Below are positions 15,977-24,300 of a DNA stretch of 35,325 nucleotides, piece by piece. The notes below the pieces were generated by a model that searched no databases, was not told the DNA's origin, and was given only the letters and a program-made list of their open reading frames with translations. The DNA comes from a bacterium (GTDB lineage Bacteria; Actinomycetota; Acidimicrobiia; Acidimicrobiales; Bin134): positions 1-35,325 of the forward strand of contig JAPOSH010000115.1 of the NCBI GenBank assembly GCA_026709815.1, written 5' to 3'. Positions within the stretch are counted from its first letter, which is position 1. Each line of letters begins with the position of its first letter. The translations under genes were made by a program, and so were the position numbers.

Positions 15977-16735
15977 ATGGTGCTGAAGAAATTGCAGAGG
16001 CTGTTGAGCGGCGATCCGGCTGAGGCGGCTGACAAGTCGTCGAAGCGAGCCCACCGCAAGGCGCTGGAGCGTCAGCGGGAGTGCGCGGAGCTGGCCGATG
16101 AGATCGAATCATTGCGCTCCTATGAGGACTTGGTCGACGAGATGGGCCCGGATTGCCCCATCATCACTAAGCGCGGCGAGGAGGTGTTCATGATCTGCAA
16201 CGGCGCCATGCTCACCGAGACCAGGCGCGGCGCCAAGACGAACTACGGCGGGCGGTCGCACGGGCTGTCGGTGCGCGTGGCCAAAGGCGTGTACTACCGG
16301 CCCAGCGTGCATCGCGGGCGGGTCGAGCAGGCGCCCGAGGAGACCAGCGTGATCGACGGCAAGGACGGCGAGGGCGTGTTCGTAGTCACCAACCAGCGCG
16401 GCGTGTACCGCGGCAACCTGCACACCCGGGAGTTCCGCTGGGACAAGCTGGTGTCGGTCTCCCCGGAGCAGATCGGCAAGTCATACGTGCTGATGATGCC
16501 GGTGGAGAACCGCCAGCGGGTCTCCGGCATCTTCGTGGGCACATCATCGATGGCAGACTTGGTGATGCGCCGCATCATGTTCGGCATCGCCCTGCAACAG
16601 GAGCGGGGCGACGAGTTCATCGAGCGGCTCGAAGCCGAGCTGGCCGATCTTCAAGACGATCGGCCCGATGTGCCCGAGCTGTTGCCCCCGACCCTGCCGC
16701 CGCCTCCGTCGGCGCCGCCGCCTCCACCCGCCTAG
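15977..16735 (+). CDS. Cytoplasmic protein with coiled-coil N-terminus and possible PH-like segment
   Basis: A 252-residue protein. ATG 15977 follows GAGGAG; earlier in-frame starts run into the divergent gene's promoter region. Residues ~20-50 are helical and charged (KALERQRECAELADEIESL). The centre holds EGVFVVTNQRGVYRGNL followed by FRWDKLVSV, a pattern like bacterial PH-like domains (a strand, T-N-x-R, then W-x-K-L). The C-terminus is a proline tail after a second acidic helix. No catalytic motif is seen. It stands alone between the lipoprotein gene and the convergent helicase gene. A role in binding a protein or membrane partner is only a guess. Confidence 0.7.
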   Translation: MVLKKLQRLLSGDPAEAADKSSKRAHRKALERQRECAELADEIESLRSYEDLVDEMGPDCPIITKRGEEVFMICNGAMLTETRRGAKTNYGGRSHGLSVRVAKGVYYRPSVHRGRVEQAPEETSVIDGKDGEGVFVVTNQRGVYRGNLHTREFRWDKLVSVSPEQIGKSYVLMMPVENRQRVSGIFVGTSSMADLVMRRIMFGIALQQERGDEFIERLEAELADLQDDRPDVPELLPPTLPPPPSAPPPPPA

Positions 16736-16768
16736 CGCTTGCTGTCGCAAGCTGCGCCGGACGGCGGC

Positions 16769-19700
16769 TCAACCGCCGACGGCCAGCCAGGTAACGAGGT
16801 GGACGTCGTCGGAGGTGATCTCAGGTAGCGGGGCGGGAGGGACGTAGGGCTCGAGGCCAAGATCGCGGATGACTTCGAGGATCTTCTCGGCCTGGACAGC
16901 AGGATCGTCGGTGCTGGCCACGGCCACCTGGAAGGTGCGAATGGTGCGCTCGGAGTAGGGGGCGTTGATGGTGTCGATGGCGCGGTCGATGTCGTCTTGG
17001 ACGAGGCCAGGGGGTGGGTGCTGGCGGATGATCTCGGCGGCGCGGCGCAGCCGGGGGGCCAGCTTGGGCTGGAGGTTGGCCGGGTCGGCCATGGCGTTCC
17101 ATCGGTCCACGATGTGGACGCGGGCGGTCTCCCAGGCGGTGAAGGCGCCGGTGACGTCGGCCTCATCGAGACGACGGGGGGTGCTGAAGCCCGCCGGGGG
17201 GCGGGCGGTGTCGAGGCAGGCCAGGGTTTCGTCCCCGACGGGCTCGCCGCCCGCATCGCCGGTTGGCACAAAGCGGAATAACGGTTTGGGATGGTCGCCT
17301 ATTCGGGCGCAGAACACATAGCCGGCCTGCCCGTCGGGCGCGGCCATGCCGGAGCCGGCGCCCCAGGGCAGCGACTTGATCCGCTCGGCGAGGTCGGCGT
17401 CTTCCAGGGCTTGGCGCAGCTCCTGGCGAAACTGCTCGCCCGACAGCGCGCCGCGGGCAGTGCCGCCCCGCTCGAATAGCTCGGGGCTCTCGCGCCGGAG
17501 GCGCTCGATCTCCTCCCGGGTCTCGGCGAAGTTGACCTCGGCCCGCGCCGCCTGCTCGGGCAGCACCTCGCCCACCCCGATGCTGGCCGCCGCTTGGGCG
17601 ATCTTGAGGTGCAAGCGCTTTTCGAGGCCCAGCAGATCGTCGAGGCGGTCGTCGGGGAACACGCAGCGCAGGAACACCTCGGAGTGGTGAGAGCCGATCC
17701 GGTCGATGCGACCGTGGCGCTGCACCAGCCGCATGGGGTTCCAGGGCAGGTCGTAGTTGACGATGTGGCGGGCCTGCTGGAGGTTGACCCCTTCGGCCAA
17801 AACGTCGGTGGTCACCACGATGTCGTAGCGGTCGTCGGCGGCATCAGCCGGGGCGTCGGTGGTGAGGGGGGCGAACCCCCACAGCACCCGCTCCTTGCTC
17901 TCGGCGCCGGTGGCGCCGGACAACGAGGCGATACGCCCCCGATAAGGGGCCAGGCGCTCGTCGGCTTGGGCGGCTTGCACCAGATGCTCGTACACCCAGT
18001 CGACGGTGTCGGCGTAGTAGCTGAAGACGAGCACCTTGCGGCGATTGCGGGCATCGTCGTCGCCGATGCCCTCGGCGGCGGCTTCGGCGGCGATGGCGGC
18101 CAGCTCGTCCACCAGCGCAGCCAGGTTGGGATCGTGGCGGCGGGTCAAGGTGCGGGCCTCGGCGGCGAACGATCTCAGCAGGCCCCGGTCGCGGTCGGCG
18201 TGCTCCCGCAGGCGCCCCACGTCGTATCGGGCGGCGTCGTCGCCGACCCCGACGATGCCGTCCAAAAAGGCGTCGAGCTGCTTGTCGTCGGCTTCGTCGG
18301 AGTCGGTGGCGATCCAGTCGGCCAGGGCCTCGCCGGCCACCACCCGGCCGTTGCCGAGCAGCGACAAGAAGGCGTCGTGGCTTCTGGCCATGCGCTCGCA
18401 GGTCTCGGCGAAGGCGTGGGGCGACGACTCGAACCGCTTGAGCAGGCCCGAGCGCAACAGGCCGGCGAGCTGTATCTCGTAGGTGTCGGCCTGGCGGTCG
18501 AGGCGATACTGCGACGGGCAGTAGCGGGCCAGGCTGAGCGCGCCGGAGTCTTCGGCGCCAGCGTCGGGGTCGAGGGCTCGGGCGAAGCGGTCGAAGAACC
18601 CGGGCATCGCCGCGTCGAGGCTGTAGCTCACCTTGCGGACCCTGGGCGTGGGGAACACGATCTGCTGATCCTGTCCGCCCACCTTGATGGTGTCATTGGG
18701 ATAGAAGCGCTTGACGAAGGCCCGGGTGCGCCGCACCGCCACCGCGTCGAGCACGTCGAACAGGTGCTCGGGGGTCAGGTCGTCGGGGCCTTTGGCCATG
18801 GCGGCGGCGAAGTGGTCGCGCAGCGAGCGAATGCCGACGTCGGCGAAGGCGGCGTCGTTGCGCAGGAAGTAGCCCAGCAGGTGGTAGAGGTCCCACAGGC
18901 TGTTGTTCACCGGGGTGGCGGTGAGCATCACCAGCTTCTTGGGCGGCGACCCGCCCAGCAGTTGCCGCAGCGCTTGGGCCCGCTGGGTGCTGGGGTTGCG
19001 CAGGTTGTGGGCCTCGTCGATCACCACCATGGCGTAGTCGTTGATCGCCGCTTTCAGCTTGACGGCGTCGGTGTGCTCAGGGTTCAGCCGCCCATCGGCC
19101 ATGAGCTCTTCGTACGACACCAGCTCCACCGGCAACAGGTGCTCGGAGATGAACGCCCGCCACGGCCCGTCGCGCAGCGTGGCCGGGGTTATCACCAGCA
19201 CTCGCTGGCGGCGTTCCAGCGCCGCCTCCCGGATCAGCTCTCCGGCCAGGAAGGTCTTGCCCAAGCCGACCTCGTCGGCGATAACCACGCCGTTGTGCTC
19301 CTTCAGGATGCGCCGGGCTCGCCACAGCCCGTCGGACTGGAACGAGGTGAGATGGATCTGGGGCGCACCCTCGTCGGCGGCCTCGGCCTCCAACTCTTCG
19401 CCGTAGAGCTCCCACAGCATCCGCAGGTACACGAGTTGAGGGGCGTGGGGCTCGAAGCGGGCCTCGAACAGGGCGGCCAGGTCGTAGGGGGCGGCCTCGT
19501 CCCACAGCTCGTCGAACCAGTCCCGCACCTGGCCCACCACATGGGGCGAGTAGTTGCCCAGGTTCAGCTCCAAGTTGGCGGCCAGCCCGGCATAGGTGAA
19601 GTTGGACGACCCGGCCACCACCCCGTGCGAGCGATCCCCCACCAGAAAGGCCTTGCCGTGCAAGAACCGCCCCTCCAGACGGCGCACCTGCACCCGGCCC

Positions 19701-20101
19701 GAGCGCAGCCACTCCAGCAGGCGCCGAGCGGCGGCATCGGCCTCGAACGTGAAGCCCAGGTGATCGCGCTCGGCCAGCAGGTTCTGCTCGTGGCCCTCCA
19801 ACGCCCGGCGCAACCGGGTGCGGGCCGCCCGCTGGGGATTGGCCGACTCCGAGCCCAACGCCCGCCGCCGGCTCTCCGGCTGAGCAGGCTCGGCCCCCAA
19901 CAGCAGCCGCACCCCGGTGGCCTGATCCAGCGAATCGGCCAGAAGCGAGTAGCCGCCCACGTTAAAATAGGCGGTGGCGATGTCCACGCCCGCCCCGCCC
20001 ACGAACCCGGTCGCGGCGTGGGAGATGAACCCGCAGAGCGCCTCCGCCACCGTCTGCCCGTCCCGGTTGAGCGCCAGCTCCGGCTTCTCAAACCCGGTCA
20101 T
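16769..20101 (-). CDS. PLD-SNF2 helicase of a restriction/defence module
   Basis: A 1110-residue protein from ATG 20101, preceded by GAGGTGG. The N-terminal phospholipase-D-type nuclease domain has FLHGKAFLVGD (H148, K150) and GSSNFTYAGL (164-173). It is followed by a SNF2-like SF2 helicase with Walker A DEVGLGKT (276-283), DEAH 362-365, LTATPVNN, a C-terminal RecA domain with TTDVLAEGVNLQQA, and motif VI QRHGRIDRIGS. Such fusions act as the translocase/nuclease arm of restriction-like systems. It lies downstream of the adenine methyltransferase gene on the same strand, so the pair should restrict unmodified DNA. DISARM class 1 also joins an SNF2 helicase, an N6-adenine methylase and a PLD protein, but DrmA and DrmB are absent here. 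Confidence 0.88.
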   Translation of the reverse strand: MTGFEKPELALNRDGQTVAEALCGFISHAATGFVGGAGVDIATAYFNVGGYSLLADSLDQATGVRLLLGAEPAQPESRRRALGSESANPQRAARTRLRRALEGHEQNLLAERDHLGFTFEADAAARRLLEWLRSGRVQVRRLEGRFLHGKAFLVGDRSHGVVAGSSNFTYAGLAANLELNLGNYSPHVVGQVRDWFDELWDEAAPYDLAALFEARFEPHAPQLVYLRMLWELYGEELEAEAADEGAPQIHLTSFQSDGLWRARRILKEHNGVVIADEVGLGKTFLAGELIREAALERRQRVLVITPATLRDGPWRAFISEHLLPVELVSYEELMADGRLNPEHTDAVKLKAAINDYAMVVIDEAHNLRNPSTQRAQALRQLLGGSPPKKLVMLTATPVNNSLWDLYHLLGYFLRNDAAFADVGIRSLRDHFAAAMAKGPDDLTPEHLFDVLDAVAVRRTRAFVKRFYPNDTIKVGGQDQQIVFPTPRVRKVSYSLDAAMPGFFDRFARALDPDAGAEDSGALSLARYCPSQYRLDRQADTYEIQLAGLLRSGLLKRFESSPHAFAETCERMARSHDAFLSLLGNGRVVAGEALADWIATDSDEADDKQLDAFLDGIVGVGDDAARYDVGRLREHADRDRGLLRSFAAEARTLTRRHDPNLAALVDELAAIAAEAAAEGIGDDDARNRRKVLVFSYYADTVDWVYEHLVQAAQADERLAPYRGRIASLSGATGAESKERVLWGFAPLTTDAPADAADDRYDIVVTTDVLAEGVNLQQARHIVNYDLPWNPMRLVQRHGRIDRIGSHHSEVFLRCVFPDDRLDDLLGLEKRLHLKIAQAAASIGVGEVLPEQAARAEVNFAETREEIERLRRESPELFERGGTARGALSGEQFRQELRQALEDADLAERIKSLPWGAGSGMAAPDGQAGYVFCARIGDHPKPLFRFVPTGDAGGEPVGDETLACLDTARPPAGFSTPRRLDEADVTGAFTAWETARVHIVDRWNAMADPANLQPKLAPRLRRAAEIIRQHPPPGLVQDDIDRAIDTINAPYSERTIRTFQVAVASTDDPAVQAEKILEVIRDLGLEPYVPPAPLPEITSDDVHLVTWLAVGG

Positions 20102-20188
20102 GAGGCCACCTCAAGAGATTTTGATGGAAAAATACTGAAATAAAATAAAAGGGTTGACTTGCGAGCACTCGTATGCAACCGTGTGGCC

Positions 20189-20380
20189 ATGTCGGAAACA
20201 AGCCCCCCTACCAGCAACGACCCAGCCCTCTTTCGACAGGCCCTTGACGGTGCCACAGATTTCGTCGACTTTCTGAACAGGCTGCTCAAACTCGGGTACA
20301 GGGATACACAGCTAATGGAAATCTTCATGGCTGAGCGCCACGGCGATGGATGGGTACCAGAACACACACACCCTGATTGA
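20189..20380 (+). CDS. Small helical protein encoded between the two defence genes
   Basis: A 63-residue frame on the opposite strand to the defence pair, starting at ATG 20189; a TTG at 20159 would add ten residues. The product is amphipathic and helical (DPALFRQALDGATDFVDFL, later TQLMEIFMAERHGDGW) with a histidine-rich end. I know no family. TTGACT occurs at 20155-20160, with the short palindrome CGAGCACTCG downstream, but no well-spaced -10 is evident. It could be a regulator or an accessory protein of the defence system. Local DNA is less GC-rich than the helicase gene. Confidence 0.45.
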   Translation: MSETSPPTSNDPALFRQALDGATDFVDFLNRLLKLGYRDTQLMEIFMAERHGDGWVPEHTHPD

Positions 20381-20441
20381 TGGCTACTACTACCAAGGTT
20401 GTTCTCGACTCTCGATACAAGTGGAGAGAAGTAGCGGGTAT

Positions 20442-21338
20442 TCACTCTAGGAGCCTTTGGAAGTGGGTGAGGACGGCGGCGTGGCGTTCGGCGTAGTCGA
20501 CTGTTTCGCTGAAGGTTTCGTAGATCACGGCCAAATCGTCTTCGTCGAGGCCGTAGAGGTGAGCGACGCAGGCATCGAGTTCGCAAACGAGATCGTGCTT
20601 GACCACCTCGTCGTTCGCCGACCCCACCGGCACCCCCACCTCAGCCGCCCAATCAGCAAAGCGCTCATCAGTTGCCGCCAACCGCCCAGCAATCTCCACC
20701 ACCCGGTCGCGAACAGGGTGGCCCTCACCGGGGTCGGGGATGGGGAAGCTATTGAGAATGTGGAAATTCAAGTTGAGTTCGACAACCCGGCGGGCATACC
20801 AATCCAAGACCATCGACGACAGCACCCCGAGTAGGAATGCCTGATCTGATTCACCGCCCTTGGGCCAAAGTAAGTAGGGCCCCTTATTCGTGATCACTAG
20901 CTCACCGGGCAGCAGAGCTGCAACCACTGTGCGAGTATTCGTACTGTTGGTTATATCGCGAAAAGCAATACGCGGGTTGAGGCAAGGCAGGGTTTCAGGG
21001 TCTTCAATGTGTTCGACAGTGAATTCTGAAAATGGCGACTTGGATGTCCGGTGCTGGCGCTGCCGCTTATCTTGGAGATGATGGGTAATGGCCTCAGCGT
21101 CGACCGAGGCGTAATAGACCCCGGTGTCGGGGTTCCATAGGTCAAACGATGCGCCTTTGTATACCAGCCAGCGACCGTTTTCACCGTTCACGGCTGCTCT
21201 GCCCTCGTCGAGGATGAGTTGGCCCTTGTTGGCCGTGGCGTGGAGTTCTGCGAACGGGCGGACTCTCCACCGTCGAGGACGAAGAGTCGTTTGTCGTTGG
21301 TGGCGTCGAGTTCCCGGTGCGGGCGGACTTTCCACCAT
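20442..21338 (-). CDS. C-terminal target-recognition part of the methyltransferase, currently out of frame
   Basis: The open frame runs from before the ATG at 21338 to the stop at 20442 and in fact extends back through the GACC tract. It encodes the family's C-terminal region: RRWRVRPFAELHATANK, then YKGASFDLWNPDTGVYYAS, NPRIAFRDI, YLLWPKGGESDQAFLLG and NFHILNSFPIPDPGEG. It ends in a helical tail with ACVAHLYGLDEDDL. These are standard parts of Eco57I/PglX-like target-recognition regions, not an independent protein, and no ribosome site precedes the ATG. The frame is one base behind the upstream methyltransferase frame. It joins that frame if the GACC tract gains one unit or loses two, giving a 1513-residue protein. 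Confidence 0.85.
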   Translation of the reverse strand: MVESPPAPGTRRHQRQTTLRPRRWRVRPFAELHATANKGQLILDEGRAAVNGENGRWLVYKGASFDLWNPDTGVYYASVDAEAITHHLQDKRQRQHRTSKSPFSEFTVEHIEDPETLPCLNPRIAFRDITNSTNTRTVVAALLPGELVITNKGPYLLWPKGGESDQAFLLGVLSSMVLDWYARRVVELNLNFHILNSFPIPDPGEGHPVRDRVVEIAGRLAATDERFADWAAEVGVPVGSANDEVVKHDLVCELDACVAHLYGLDEDDLAVIYETFSETVDYAERHAAVLTHFQRLLE

Positions 21339-24300
21339 CGAGGATGAACCTGTGCTTGTCGATCGTTGCGTTGAGATCGCCTTGCAGCGGTCTGGCCCTC
21401 CAAGTCCGATAAAATGGTCGGTCGGTCGGTCGGTCGGTCGGTCGGTCGGTCGGTCGGTCGGTCGGTCGGCTCCGCGTCGAGGCGAGGGTGTTGCTTCATC
21501 TTGCGCCAGACGCGAAATGCCGCCCTATTGGGCAGTTCGGGGAAAGAAGCCGTGGCCGACCATGTGGTGAATTCGGTGACTGGTACTAGTTCGGGCTTGC
21601 CATCTACTAGCTCGCAGAAGTTGGCCAGAGAGCTGGCCGGGCCGGGGTAGATCGCTACATAGGGTTCGTCAGGGTCGCCCTCAAAGCCACCCCCGGGGCT
21701 CGGTTCGGCGATTGAGCTTGCAGCCGGCGACAAGGGCGACGGAGTAGCGGCCGTCAACCCCGTCGAAGGCCCACTGCTTGGTGTTGAGGCAGGTGACGAC
21801 GGAAAGCACCGGGTGACTGCCACCAACGCCACCGTGTAGGAGTTGTGAACCCCCTCGAACACCCAGCCCTTGTGATTGATAACCGTCGCCATCGACATCT
21901 GCCGTAGTAGACTTGCTGTCTGATGCTGTCTGATGCTGTCTGATGCTGTCTGATGCTGTCTGATGCTGTCTGATGCTGTCTGATGCTGTCTGATGCTGTC
22001 TGATGCTGTCTGATGCTTCAGGGCTTCGGTGCGCCAGCGAGCCATTCCGTCGGCATTGGCCGCGGTTCGCGGCAGTACCATTCCGATTCTTCCGCCTTCT
22101 CTGCACAGGTTCAGGTTTGCCCACGCGAACGCTTGGTAATAGTCCGTCCGCCCTGAGCCCAGCCCGGGAAAGGCTCTACGCAGCAGCTTCCGCATGTCGT
22201 CGGCCAGTTCCAGCTCAGCTTGGAACTGATCCTCTAGGTCTGGTCTGGTCTGGCGAAACCTGGTGATCTGAGCGTTCATGCGGTTGATAGGCAGACCGCG
22301 GATTCCAGGCAGGTGCATTCCCCACCAGGCGTGCTCCTGGACCACCACCTGCTCCCATGGGGGATTGCCAACGAGGCAGTCGAAACCAGGGCGGTCTCGC
22401 AAGAAAACCTCGGGGAACGCTGCGGGGAAGTGGACGGGCTGGAAGGCGCTGACGGTGCCGACGACTGCCTCGGCCTGTGACCTCAATAAAAAGGACGCTT
22501 CGTCGAACCTCTCGGGAAGCGCCCCCCTGCCCGCCCGGTGAGCGACTATCAGATCAAAAAGCGCTCTGGCTCCGGCCACATCCTCTCGAGCCTGTAAGTG
22601 CGCTTCACGGGCCTCGTCGATCTCTCGCTTAGTGGCGTCTGAGGTCCGTCCGAGCCTGGCCAACGCCGACCAGGAGCGGTCGAGCATCGCCGATACCTGC
22701 TCGTGAAACATGCTCGGTTTGTGGGATGCGCCCTGCGGGTCGAAAGCCGCCGCCGCCTCATCAAGAGTGCCCACCCCGGTGAGGCTGTCGCCGCAGACCA
22801 GGTTGTGGTCTAAGAAGCTGAGGGGCAGGCCGGCCACGAAGGTGTGGACCCAGATGGCGAGGCGGGCCAGCTCGACGGCGACGCGGTTCTTGTCCACGCC
22901 GTAGATGCAATGGCGGGCCACCTGGCGGCGCAGCAGCGAGCTGGACTCGATCTCCACCCCATCGGCCAACTCTCCCAGCGCACCCAGGGCCGCGGCGCGC
23001 AGGCGGTTCAGCTCGGCGGTCACCGCCGGCACCGGGTGCAACGCCAGCCATCCCGACAGGCGGGCCTCGATGCGGTCGACCGCGGCTACCAGGAAATGGG
23101 CCGAGCCCATGGCGATGTCGGCACAGCGGAAGTCGAAGAACGCCTCGGCCAGCGCGGCGTCGTCGCCCGCCTCCCGCAGCTCATCCAGCCGGGCGATGTG
23201 ATCGTCGAGCGCCGGCTCCAGCGCGTTGCTGAGCAAGTGCTCCACCGCGAACGGCTTGGTGAAATAAGAGCCGGTGGCCTTGCGCACCCCGGAGCGGTTG
23301 TGGAAATACACCGAGCCCGCCTCCACCTCCACCGCATCGCCCTCAGCGGCGGGCACATACTGCTCTTTGCCCTTGACCGCCTTGACGGCCAGGTCGTCTT
23401 GGGCCACCGACAGCTTCGACTCCAAAAGGCCCTCATAGATGGTGCCGAACTCCCGCACCGACAGCGACCGGAAGTCCACCGGCCCCACCCCTTCGGGCCC
23501 CTCGTCCACCAGCACCGCCGACAGGGCGGGGCCGAACTCGGCATTGGTGAGCTCGATTTCGGCGATGGCCGCCCCCGACGGGCTCACCTGGGCATCGGCG
23601 GAGAACAGGCCGCCGTTGTAGGCAGGCACCCCCCAATCGGCGTTGCCGTGGTTCACCGCATCCCAGAGCTGGTTCACGTCGCCCCATAAGTCGGTGGCCC
23701 GTCCGTCGTAGCCGGCCCGGCCCTCGCGGCGGTTATCGGCCAGCCGTCGGGCGATGCGCGACAGGGAGTGGTCGGCGTAGCGGCCGTTGGTGCGATACGG
23801 CAGCAGATCCTTGTCCTCGGCGTAGGCCACGAACAGCACCCGGAACAGCACCACCATGACCTGCTCATAGGCCGCGGCCAGCTCGCCCTCGCTCAGTTCA
23901 CCGCCAGGCTGGGAACCCCCCGCAATATATCTATCTATGGCATCTCTGGCGGGCCGAGCAGCGCCGAGGCGGGCGGCCACCGCCCGGGCCAAAGCCGGCA
24001 CCGTCTGGTGGTACACCCGCTCGCGCAGCCGCACCGCCAATTCGGCCACGAAGTCCCCCGACCGCTCCAGGATCTGGCTGAGCATGCCGCCATCGGCCAG
24101 AGCCTCAGCGGAGAACAGCAAGTGGAGGTAGCCGGCCAACTCGGTCGGGACCAGCGACAGGTTCAGCTCCACGAAGGTCTCAGCCCGGCCTTTGCGGCCC
24201 ACACCGGTGTCGGGGCGGGCGGCGTAGAGGCGGATCTCCGAGGCTCGGGTGAGCAGCACCCACTCCACCCGATGCTGGTCGGCCAACGCCAGCGCCCGAG

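Noticed and set aside
17594-20143. 849-codon open frame on the plus strand
   Set aside because: It is the antisense of the PLD-SNF2 helicase gene. The product is glycine/valine/histidine-rich without motifs, as expected from high-GC antisense DNA.
20098-20586. 162-codon minus-strand frame between the defence genes
   Set aside because: Arginine/serine-rich and opposite the more coding-like small plus-strand ORF; it also overlaps the methyltransferase end in another frame.
21416-22017. Possible CRISPR array or minisatellite without function
   Set aside because: The units are 4 and 10 bp, directly abutting, with no unique spacers. They lie inside a coding frame and leave no stop in any frame, which fits phase-variation tracts, not an array.
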